Shown here piece by piece: positions 7,666-13,850 of a DNA stretch of 14,997 nt; within the stretch, counting starts at the first letter, position 1, and each line of letters opens with the position of its first letter. Source of the stretch: JBBRYW01 sp038237235 (lineage in GTDB: Bacteria; Actinomycetota; Thermoleophilia; Gaiellales; Gaiellaceae); contig JBBRYW010000075.1 of NCBI GenBank assembly GCA_038237235.1, positions 1-14,997 of the forward strand, in the 5' to 3' direction. A program made the position numbers and the translations under genes. The notes under the pieces were generated by a model. That model worked only from the letters and a program-made list of their open reading frames with translations, was not told the DNA's origin and made no database searches.

Positions 7666-8688
7666 TTGCCACTCGTGTCGATGCGCCAGCTCCTCGATGA
7701 GGCCGCCGCGGGCGGCTACGGCGTGGGCGCCTTCAACGTCAACAACATGGAGCAGATCCAGGCGGTAATGGAGGCCGCGCAGGAGACGCGCTCGCCGGTG
7801 ATCATCCAGGCATCGAGCGGCGCGCGACAGTACACGAACGACCGCTTTCTGATCCACCTGATGCAGGCCGCCGTCGAGGTCTACCCGGACGTGCCGATCG
7901 CGCTACACCAGGATCACGGCAACTCTCCCGAGACGTGCATCTCGGCGATCGAGCAGGGTTTCACGAGCGTGATGATGGATGGTTCCCTGATGGGCGACGG
8001 CAAGACCCCGAGCGACTTCGGGTACAACGTCGCGGTAACGCGCGAGGTCGTCGACCACGCGCACGCAGTGGGCGTCACTGTCGAGGGCGAGCTTGGGACG
8101 CTCGGCGGGATCGAGGATGGCCACGGCTCGGGTGAGGTGCACCTGACGGACCCCGACCAGGCTGTGGAGTTCGTGGAGAGCACCGGCATCGACGCGCTCG
8201 CGGTCGCGATCGGCACGAGTCACGGCGCGTACAAGTTCACAAGCCCGCCGACGGGCGACGTGCTCGCGATGAGCCTCATTCAGGAGATTCACCAGAAGCT
8301 CCCGACCACGCACCTCGTCATGCACGGATCCTCGTCCGTGCCCAAGTCTCTCGTCGACAAGATCAACGAGTACGGCGGCGAGATTCGCCCGACCTGGGGC
8401 GTGCCGGTGAACGAGATCCAGCTCGGCATCCGACACGGCGTCCGCAAGGTCAACGTCGACACCGATGCTCGCCTCGCCATGACCGGCGCGATCCGCAAGG
8501 TACTGGCCGAGAAGAAGGGCGAGTTCGATCCGCGCGCGTACATGAAGCCGGCGCGAGAGGCGATGAAGGCAATTTACGCGGAGCGGATGACGCAGTTCGG
8601 CCAAGCTGGACATGCCGGCGACTACAAGTCGAAGTCGCTCGCCGAGATGCGCGAGTTCTATGCCGCGGCGGCGGCGACCGCAGTGTGA
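7666..8688 (+). CDS. fba: Class II fructose-bisphosphate aldolase
   Basis: This 340-residue zinc-dependent aldolase interconverts fructose 1,6-bisphosphate with dihydroxyacetone phosphate and glyceraldehyde 3-phosphate (glycolysis, gluconeogenesis, Calvin cycle). Visible are YGVGAFNVNN near the N-terminus, the HQDHG motif (81-85) with catalytic Asp83 and zinc ligand His84, and zinc ligands His186 (GTSHGAYKF) and His220 (VMHGSSS). NVDTDARLAMTGAIRK forms the phosphate-binding end. The wording of HQDHG, MMDGSLMGDGKTPSDF and GTSHGAYKF matches the class IIB (Calvin-type) subgroup rather than the E. coli class IIA form, but the loop after VEGELGTLGG is shorter than in the proteobacterial Calvin-type enzymes I recall. 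The start is TTG at 7666, supported by GGAGG. The gene appears monocistronic or is followed after 110 bp by the MBL-like gene. Confidence 0.95.
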   Translation: MPLVSMRQLLDEAAAGGYGVGAFNVNNMEQIQAVMEAAQETRSPVIIQASSGARQYTNDRFLIHLMQAAVEVYPDVPIALHQDHGNSPETCISAIEQGFTSVMMDGSLMGDGKTPSDFGYNVAVTREVVDHAHAVGVTVEGELGTLGGIEDGHGSGEVHLTDPDQAVEFVESTGIDALAVAIGTSHGAYKFTSPPTGDVLAMSLIQEIHQKLPTTHLVMHGSSSVPKSLVDKINEYGGEIRPTWGVPVNEIQLGIRHGVRKVNVDTDARLAMTGAIRKVLAEKKGEFDPRAYMKPAREAMKAIYAERMTQFGQAGHAGDYKSKSLAEMREFYAAAAATAV

Positions 8689-8746
8689 GGCACGCGCCGA
8701 GTAGATCAACCATCTAGAACCGTCCGAGCCAGCTGACGTCCATAGC

Positions 8747-8776
8747 GCCCCGCGAGGGCTCCTGGCGTCGGGGGGC
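8747..8776 (+). terminator. Possible GC-rich hairpin downstream of the aldolase gene
   Basis: The 110-bp spacer 8689-8798 contains an imperfect GC-rich inverted repeat (GCCCC pairing with GGGGC, plus AGG with CCT around a GCT loop) and a small TAGAT/ATCTA repeat at 8702-8716. There is no T-run, so an intrinsic terminator of E. coli type is not shown. No gene is seen in this spacer. Confidence 0.3.
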
Positions 8777-8798
8777 ACAGATGCATGCGCGCTAGTCG

Positions 8799-9455
8799 AT
8801 GGGATTCAGAATCGACAGAATGCGAACCGTGGCGCACGAGCTTCGAGACGTGGCGCCTGGTCTCTGGCTCTGGCGCGTCGAGCATCCCGCCTGGAAACCT
8901 GGGCTCGAATGGGAGCGGGTCGTGACCTCGACCTGCGTCGAGTCCGGCGGGGAGGTCGCCGTGCTCGACCCGCTCGCGCCTCCCGACGACGCTGCTGAGG
9001 TCTGGGCTCGACTCGACGCCCGGCCGCCGACTCTCGTCGTCGTCCTCAAACCGGATCACGTGCGCGACGTCGACCTCTTCGCGCGCCGCTACCACGCCCG
9101 CGGGTTCGGCCCGTACCTCTTCTGGGGCGGAGACGCCCCCGAGACGGACCTCGAGGGGATCGAGCCTGGCAGCGAGCTTCCGGGCGGTCTCGTCGCGCTG
9201 TACGACGGCCGGGGTCGCAACGAGACGCCGCTTTGGCTGCCCGAGCAGCGCGTGCTCGTCTTTGCGGACGCGCTGACCGCGCCGGGAGGCGAGCTTCGAA
9301 TCTGGTCGACGCCGTGGCACGAAGAGCGGGCGCTTCCGGCGCTCCGTGCGCTGCTCGAGCTCCCGTTCGAGCGTGTGATCGTGTCGCACGGCGAGCCGGT
9401 CCACGACCGGGCCGCGTACGTGAGGGCGCTCGAGCTCCCGCCCTGGGCCGGCTAG
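8799..9455 (+). CDS. Metallo-beta-lactamase-fold-like protein with a degenerate metal site
   Basis: The product is 218 residues, or 211 if translation starts at the ATG at 8820. The order of elements matches the MBL fold: an early strand with VAVLDPLAPP, a metal-loop position reading VVVLKPDHVRD, then LPEQRVLVFADAL, and a C-terminal VIVSHGEPV. In active members the loop reads HxHxDH; here the first two His are replaced by non-ligands while Asp-His and the C-terminal His remain. The His expected before the LPE segment is also absent. At most one zinc site could form. The role is unknown; it may be a non-hydrolytic or single-metal relative. Neither start has a clear Shine-Dalgarno; 8820 (MRTVAHEL) fits the fold at least as well. 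The stop codon is the first part of the structured repeat downstream. Confidence 0.75.
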   Translation: MGFRIDRMRTVAHELRDVAPGLWLWRVEHPAWKPGLEWERVVTSTCVESGGEVAVLDPLAPPDDAAEVWARLDARPPTLVVVLKPDHVRDVDLFARRYHARGFGPYLFWGGDAPETDLEGIEPGSELPGGLVALYDGRGRNETPLWLPEQRVLVFADALTAPGGELRIWSTPWHEERALPALRALLELPFERVIVSHGEPVHDRAAYVRALELPPWAG

Positions 9456-9475
9456 GCACCGCTTGCGGTGCCTAG
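9452..9475. terminator. Candidate bidirectional terminator hairpin (copy A, hairpin 1)
   Basis: An 11-bp perfect stem between convergent genes, beginning at the stop codon of the + strand gene. There is no T-tract on either side, so it would be a U-less actinobacterial type or need Rho. Placement and structure support termination; activity is inferred. Confidence 0.5.
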
Positions 9476-9554
9476 ATTCAGGCGATGCGGGCTTTGCCCG
9501 CACCGCCGTCTGAAGTGACCGGTCGAGCCGATTGAAACAGACCCAGGCTCCTAG
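9452..9554. repeat. Structured dispersed repeat, copy A (two hairpins, convergent gene end)
   Basis: This fills the gap between two convergent genes. Hairpin 1 (9452-9475) is an 11-bp perfect stem closed by TT, and includes the TAG stop of the upstream gene. Hairpin 2 (9477-9514) has a 7-bp core stem (9486-9492 with 9496-9502, loop TTT), extended by 9481-9484/9504-9507 and 9477-9480/9511-9514. A shared 12-mer GACCGGTCGAGC follows (9517-9528), then GCTCCT (9547-9552) at the stop of the opposite gene. Copy B at 14709-14814 has the same order and spacing and differs at paired stem positions in a compensatory way. It may act as a two-way transcription terminator, or be a small mobile intergenic repeat. 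Confidence 0.85.
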
Positions 9555-10489
9555 GCAACGCGTGGGGCGACCTCACGACCGAGCAACGCCACCATCTCGA
9601 CGTCGTCGTGTGCGAGGTGCTGCAGCATCACCCGGACAACGCCCGCGTTCTCGTACTCCCGCAGCCGCTCGCCGACCTCGTCGACGGTTCCAACGATCGC
9701 GTTGGCGGGGTTGCCCGGAACCTCGCCCGGCGGTTGCCCGAGCCGCTCCGCGAGCCGCCGCCGCCGCCGCTCCACGTCTTCCCGGTCGGCGCCGACGAGA
9801 CAAAACGTCATCAGCGAGAGCGGCAGCGTCGCCGGATCGCGGCCCGCGCGCTCGCACGCCTCGTCCAGGCGCCGACGCCGCTTGCGGCACTCCTCGGGCG
9901 AGACGCCCGTCGTGTTGTACTCGTCCGCGAACTCGGCCGCCGGGTCCGCCGTGCCGCGCTTCGCGGCGCCGCCGACGATGATCGGAAGTCGTCGCTGCAC
10001 CGGCTTCGGCATGGCGAGAGAGCCCTCCAACCGGTAGTGGCGGCCCTCGAAGTCGAAGGGCTGGTCCTCGCGCAGCTGCCGATTGACGATCTCGAGCTGC
10101 TCCCGAAAACGCTCCAGCCGCCAGCTCAGGTCGCGGAACTCGAAGCCGTGCTCGCGATGCTCGCGCACGTGCCAGCCCGCGCCGAGCCCGAGCTCGACGC
10201 GCCCGCCGGAGACGTGGTCGACGGTGACCGCGTTTCGAGCCAGCACCGAGGGGTGCCGGAACGTCGCCGGCGAGACGAGCGTGCCGAGCCGGATCCGCTC
10301 GGTTCGTGCGGCGAGAGCCGCAAGGGTTGCCCAGGCGTCGAGGCTGCCACCGGCGCCCCCCTCCAGGCCGCTGTAGTGGTCCGAGCGGAAGAGGCCCTCG
10401 AGCCCATTTTCCTCGCAAGCGCGCGCGAGCGCGAGCCACTCCGGCCACGTCACGCCCTCCTGGCCCTCGACCATCAGACAAACGCGCAC
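9551..10489 (-). CDS. LLM-class (F420/flavin-dependent) oxidoreductase
   Basis: This 312-residue bacterial luciferase-like monooxygenase-fold protein is a TIM barrel. Features seen are the N-terminal VEGQEGVTWPEWLALARACEE, FRSDHY (loop near the cofactor), a conserved block from ATLAALAARTERIRLGT to HPSVLAR, VSGGRVELGLGAGWH, the FEGRHY segment and IIVGG near the phosphate-binding end. The opening resembles the actinobacterial F420-dependent LLM subgroup; F420 versus FMN cannot be settled from sequence alone. The substrate is unknown. The GTG start has no Shine-Dalgarno but is preceded by a TAGGCT box. The gene is divergent from the alcohol dehydrogenase across 63 bp and convergent with the MBL-like gene, its stop lying in the distal edge of repeat copy A. 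Confidence 0.92.
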   Translation of the reverse strand: MRVCLMVEGQEGVTWPEWLALARACEENGLEGLFRSDHYSGLEGGAGGSLDAWATLAALAARTERIRLGTLVSPATFRHPSVLARNAVTVDHVSGGRVELGLGAGWHVREHREHGFEFRDLSWRLERFREQLEIVNRQLREDQPFDFEGRHYRLEGSLAMPKPVQRRLPIIVGGAAKRGTADPAAEFADEYNTTGVSPEECRKRRRRLDEACERAGRDPATLPLSLMTFCLVGADREDVERRRRRLAERLGQPPGEVPGNPANAIVGTVDEVGERLREYENAGVVRVMLQHLAHDDVEMVALLGREVAPRVA

Positions 10490-10495
10490 GGCGAT

Positions 10496-10501
10496 AGCCT
10501 A
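10496..10501 (-). promoter_or_regulatory. Possible -10 box (TAGGCT) for a leaderless LLM oxidoreductase mRNA
   Basis: On the minus strand TAGGCT ends six bases before the GTG at 10489. On the plus strand the overlapping TAGCCT (10495-10500) also fits TANNNT and could serve the alcohol dehydrogenase with a leader of about 45 bases. Two overlapping -10 boxes in opposite directions would make the two promoters mutually exclusive. No clear -35 is seen for either. Confidence 0.35.
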
Positions 10502-10542
10502 AAGCCGCTGGGCGCCGTCTCGGTGCTCAGAGCCATCGTCGT

Positions 10543-10549
10543 AGGAGGT
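10543..10549 (+). promoter_or_regulatory. Ribosome binding site of the class III alcohol dehydrogenase gene
   Basis: AGGAGGT directly precedes the ATG at 10553. It is the strongest such site in the window and fixes the start; the frame remains open much further upstream only as antisense of the LLM gene. Confidence 0.8.
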
Positions 10550-10552
10550 GGA

Positions 10553-11659
10553 ATGAAGATCAGGGCAGCTGTGCTCGAGGAGTTCGGTGCGCCACTCGCC
10601 GTGCAGGAGCTCGACCTCGCCGAGCCGAAGCGGGGCGAGGTGCTCGTCCGGCTCGAGGCCTGCGGCGTCTGTCACACGGACCTGTACACCGCCTCCGGAA
10701 CGGACCCCTCGGGCTACGCGCCAACAGTGCTCGGACACGAGGGCGCGGGCGCCGTCGAGCGGGTGGGCGCGGACGTGACCTCGCTCGTGCCCGGAGATCA
10801 CGTCGTGACGCTCTTCTCTCCCCAGTGCCGGGAGTGCATCCACTGCAAGGACCCGCGCACGAACCTCTGCCTGGCGATCCGCGAGCAGCAGAACGCCGGC
10901 TGGCTGCCGGACGGGACGGCGCGCCTCTCGCGCGACGGCGAGCCGATCCGCCACTTCATGGGGACGTCCACCTTCGCCGACTACACCGTGATGCCGGAGA
11001 TCGCCCTGGCAAAGATCTCGCCGGAGGCGCCGCTCGACCGGGCATGCCTGTTCGCGTGCGGCCTGTCGACGGGTCTCGGCGCCGCAATGAATACGGCCGG
11101 CGTCGCGGGCGGGTCGACGTGCGTCGTCTTCGGGGCCGGCATGGTCGGGCTCGGCGCGGTCGCCGGCTGCCGCCTTCAGGGCGCCGGGCGCATCATCTGC
11201 GTCGACCTGGCGCAGGAGCGCCTCGAGCTCGCGCGGGGCCAGGGCGCGACGGATTTGCTCCCGGGCGGCCCGGACGTGGTCGATCGGATTCTCGAGCTGA
11301 CGGGCGGCTTCGGCGCCGACTACACGTTCGAGGCGACCGGAAACGTCCAGGTGATGCGGCAGGCCGTCGAGTCGGCACGCATGGGCTGGGGGCTCGCGAC
11401 GATGTGCGGCGTGGCCGGCAAGGGGGAGACCCTCGACATCGTTCCGCGCTACCTGATCACCGGTCGTCGCGTCGCCGGCTCCTCGTTCGGCGGGGTCAAG
11501 GGCCGGGATCAGGTACCCGAGCTCGTTGATCGCTACCTGGTCGGGGAGATCGACGTCGACGCGTTCGTCTCGCACCGACTCACGCTCGACGAGGTGAACC
11601 GCGGCTTCGAGCTGATGGAGGCGCAGGACGGAATCCGAAGCGTGATCGAGCTCACGTGA
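10553..11659 (+). CDS. Class III zinc alcohol dehydrogenase (S-(hydroxymethyl)thiol / formaldehyde dehydrogenase-like)
   Basis: This 368-residue NAD-dependent medium-chain dehydrogenase closely follows the class III (glutathione-formaldehyde dehydrogenase) pattern. Catalytic zinc ligands are Cys40, His62 and Cys169; structural zinc ligands are Cys92, 95, 98 and 106; the Rossmann motif GAGMVG is at 194-199. The class III phrases FMGTSTFADYTV, ESARMGWG and FGGVKG are present. Of residues that hold hydroxymethylglutathione in the human enzyme, Thr46, Asp55, Arg114/115 and Lys283 have counterparts (Thr42, Asp51, Arg110 and the Lys in FGGVKG). Glu57 is replaced by Ser53. In an actinobacterium the thiol may be mycothiol, which would make it an MscR/AdhE2-like enzyme, or it may act on other alcohols. 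Its stop overlaps the start of the MBL hydrolase gene (GTGA), so the two are translationally coupled. Confidence 0.93.
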   Translation: MKIRAAVLEEFGAPLAVQELDLAEPKRGEVLVRLEACGVCHTDLYTASGTDPSGYAPTVLGHEGAGAVERVGADVTSLVPGDHVVTLFSPQCRECIHCKDPRTNLCLAIREQQNAGWLPDGTARLSRDGEPIRHFMGTSTFADYTVMPEIALAKISPEAPLDRACLFACGLSTGLGAAMNTAGVAGGSTCVVFGAGMVGLGAVAGCRLQGAGRIICVDLAQERLELARGQGATDLLPGGPDVVDRILELTGGFGADYTFEATGNVQVMRQAVESARMGWGLATMCGVAGKGETLDIVPRYLITGRRVAGSSFGGVKGRDQVPELVDRYLVGEIDVDAFVSHRLTLDEVNRGFELMEAQDGIRSVIELT

Positions 11660-12381
11660 TCGTCGAGCGCGTCGAGCATCCCGGCTGGCTGTCGAACGCC
11701 TATCTCGTCGCCGACCGGCCCGGCGGCACCGGTGTCCTGATCGACAGCAACGGCCTCGGCGGGTCGCTCGACCGCCGAGTTCAGGCGGACGGCATCACGG
11801 TGACGCACGTCCTCTGTACCCACGGTCACTCCGATCACGTCGTCGAGATCGAGGCACTCGCCAGGCGTTACGACGTGCCGCTCCTGGCGCATCCGGACAC
11901 CCGCGTGAATGCGGCCGAGCGTCTGCACGACGGGCAGCTGCTCCGAAGCGGCGAGCTCGCGATCACGGCGATCTACACGCCCGGTCACTGCACCGATCAC
12001 GTGGCCTTCGACGTCGACGGTACCCATTGCATCACGGCGGACGTTCTGTTCAAGGGCACGGTCGGCGGGACTGCCGGCCCCGACGGCGACCTGGGTCAGC
12101 TGAAGCACTCGATTCTCGACGTGCTGCTGGCCCTCGACCCGGGGACGGTCGTTCTTCCCGGCCACCGGGAGCAGACAACGATCGGGGCCGAACGGGAGGC
12201 CAACCCGTTCATCCGGGCGTGGCTCGACGGGGAGGGGCTCGGTGAGGCACCGTGCCGCGTTAGCGGAGAGGACGCGACGCTGCTGCTCTGGGCGCCTGAC
12301 TACGACGGCGGACACAAGGCGCTTGTTCGCCTCGCCTCGGGGGTCGAGACGATCGTCGGCGGCTCCCGCGTGGAGCAGTAG
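11656..12381 (+). CDS. MBL-fold metallo-hydrolase coupled to the dehydrogenase
   Basis: This 241-residue hydrolase has a complete dinuclear metal set: THGHSDH (His56, His58, Asp60, His61), His111 in TPGHCTDH, Asp129 in TADVLFKG and His170 in LPGHRE. The TADVLFKGTVGG segment resembles glyoxalase II-type thioester hydrolases. It starts at GTG 11656 inside the dehydrogenase stop (4-bp overlap). The pairing recalls the mycobacterial mscR-Rv2260 neighbourhood, as I remember it. A reasonable hypothesis is hydrolysis of the S-formyl thioester made by the dehydrogenase; the sequence does not prove it. About 45 residues follow the core (SGEDATLLLWAPDYDGGHKAL), an extension that could shape the substrate pocket. 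It ends 14 bp before the convergent GT-C gene. Confidence 0.92.
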   Translation: MIVERVEHPGWLSNAYLVADRPGGTGVLIDSNGLGGSLDRRVQADGITVTHVLCTHGHSDHVVEIEALARRYDVPLLAHPDTRVNAAERLHDGQLLRSGELAITAIYTPGHCTDHVAFDVDGTHCITADVLFKGTVGGTAGPDGDLGQLKHSILDVLLALDPGTVVLPGHREQTTIGAEREANPFIRAWLDGEGLGEAPCRVSGEDATLLLWAPDYDGGHKALVRLASGVETIVGGSRVEQ

Positions 12382-12395
12382 CGCGAGCCGACGCG

Positions 12396-13829
12396 CTACG
12401 AGCGGTGCCCCTCTCCCGGCATCTCCGATCTGGGGCGGTAGACGGGCACTCCGTCGAGGTCGGCGACTACACGGTAGGTTCGTCTCAGAATCCGCGCGGT
12501 CTCGCCAGACTGATCGAGCTTCCCGGGTCTCTGGACGAGGAGGACGATGCGGGGTCGCCCCTGAGCGAGCGCCTTGCGCACCTCGCCGAGCGCGCCCGGG
12601 ATCGTCTCGACGTTCCGGTACCAGAGGTAGCGGGTCGCAGGCCGTCGATCGGCGAGGTAGTACAGGCCGGCGTCCGCCCAGAGCGCGAGGATCGAGTCAC
12701 CCGGGTGAGTGTGCGCCCTGACGTAGCGCGAGAGCGCGGCGTCGTGGCGCAGGTGCGGGTCGTGCGGCCAGATCGCCTTCGCCTGACCCGCAGGGGAGGC
12801 CCAGGCGACCGGGAGAGCGAGAAGGAGGGTCGCCCCCGCGGCGGCAGTGACGAGCACGAAGGCCGGTCGGCTTCGTCGGTGCCACAGCTCGCGCAGGCCG
12901 AGGGCGCCGAGCACGGAGAGAGGCGCCACGAGCTGGATGTAGTAGTGCGGGTGGAAGTTTCCGCCTCCGAGGACTCCCACGACACTCGTTGCGAGCCACA
13001 GTCTTGCGAGGAGCGGCGCGTGCCTCCAACCAAGTGCGGCCAGTAGGGCCAGCAGGGCGAGTCCTTTCGCGAGTGCTGGCGCGGAGAGCCAAAGCTGGTG
13101 ACCTTGGCCCGCCAGAGATCCGGTCAAGAGCGAGTCGCCCTCGAAGCGGTAGCCGACGACGGCGTGCCACCAGTCTCCGAAGCGGGTCGCCGCAGCCGCG
13201 GCGAGGGCGACGGGCGCGAGCGCGGATCCGGCGAGGAGCACCGAGGCCCCGAGCCCCCCTCGTCGCTCGCGCCACAGCAGGTAGGCGACCGCCGCGAGGC
13301 CGCCGTCGAGCGCCGACTGCTTCACAAGCAGGGCGCATCCCGTCAGCACTCCGGCGAGCACGAGCCAGCGTGCGCGGCGTGAGCGCAGGTAGGCGCAGAA
13401 CGCAAGCAGCGATAGAGCTGCCGGCAGTGAACCGAGCAACTCGCCCGAGAGGGTGAACGACTCGAGAAACGGCGACGCGCCGAAGGTTGCGGCGAGCAGG
13501 CCCGCGGCGGCGGCGGTTATCCTGCCGCCCGCGAGCCGGAGGGTGAGGAGCATCGTCGCCGAGGCGACGAGCGCCGCGACGACAGCTGCGGCAGCGCGCA
13601 GCGTTTCGACCGAGCCGTTGATCAGATGGAGACCGCGAAAAACCACTACGAGGCCCTGCGGGCGGTCGACCCAGACATCGCCGTAGAGGGTCGCCCCGCG
13701 GGCCCACAGCCGGGCGACCTCGGCGTAGCCCCCCTCGTCCGCGGTCAGAGGGGCGTTCCAGAACGGGACGCGTACGAGTACGGCCAGCCCGAGCGCGAGG
13801 ACCCCGAGAAGTGGGGCCCACCGCGCCAG
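12396..13829 (-). CDS. GT-C family membrane glycosyltransferase (ArnT/PMT-like), start unresolved
   Basis: This is a polytopic membrane protein of about 478 residues. The first membrane segment (LLGVLALGLAVLVRV) is followed by the acidic loop motif LTADEGGYAEVARLW, the catalytic Asp-Glu position of PMT/ArnT-like enzymes, then about eight to ten more hydrophobic segments. A soluble C-terminal domain of roughly 130 residues contains ALWADAGLYYLADRRPATRYLW, typical of this group. Such enzymes move a sugar from a polyprenyl-phosphate donor to a lipid or protein on the outer face of the membrane. There is no ATG, GTG or TTG in frame between 14048 and the first membrane segment; the left limit given (CTG at 13829) is only the smallest extent that keeps that segment. 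A GTG at 13646 would remove the active site. The longer frame to 14198 is antisense of the PAP2 gene. Confidence 0.85.
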   Translation of the reverse strand: MARWAPLLGVLALGLAVLVRVPFWNAPLTADEGGYAEVARLWARGATLYGDVWVDRPQGLVVVFRGLHLINGSVETLRAAAAVVAALVASATMLLTLRLAGGRITAAAAGLLAATFGASPFLESFTLSGELLGSLPAALSLLAFCAYLRSRRARWLVLAGVLTGCALLVKQSALDGGLAAVAYLLWRERRGGLGASVLLAGSALAPVALAAAAATRFGDWWHAVVGYRFEGDSLLTGSLAGQGHQLWLSAPALAKGLALLALLAALGWRHAPLLARLWLATSVVGVLGGGNFHPHYYIQLVAPLSVLGALGLRELWHRRSRPAFVLVTAAAGATLLLALPVAWASPAGQAKAIWPHDPHLRHDAALSRYVRAHTHPGDSILALWADAGLYYLADRRPATRYLWYRNVETIPGALGEVRKALAQGRPRIVLLVQRPGKLDQSGETARILRRTYRVVADLDGVPVYRPRSEMPGEGHRS

Positions 13830-13850
13830 AACCTCGACCGGCGAACGGCG
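13830..13850. other. Head-to-head junction of the GT-C and PAP2 genes
   Basis: If each gene begins just before its first membrane segment, only about 20 bp separate them, too little for two promoters and two ribosome binding sites. No ATG, GTG or TTG occurs in either frame near here. The two frames are in exact codon-against-codon antisense register, so each apparent N-terminal extension is the complement of the other gene. Confidence 0.6.

Noticed and set aside
7903..8778. Long open frame on the minus strand (291 codons) opposite the aldolase gene
   Set aside because: It is antisense to a clearly real, motif-complete aldolase and its translation has no recognisable domain; long antisense frames are expected at this GC content.
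9872..9920. Third possible repeat copy (GCCGCTTGCGGC followed by another small inverted repeat)
   Set aside because: It lies inside the LLM coding sequence in an Arg-rich stretch, lacks GACCGGTCGAGC and the distal GCTCCT, and the spacing does not match copies A and B.
9608..10552. Long upstream extension of the dehydrogenase frame
   Set aside because: It is antisense to the LLM oxidoreductase, is Arg/Pro-rich, and lies before a strong AGGAGGT site and family-typical ATG at 10553.
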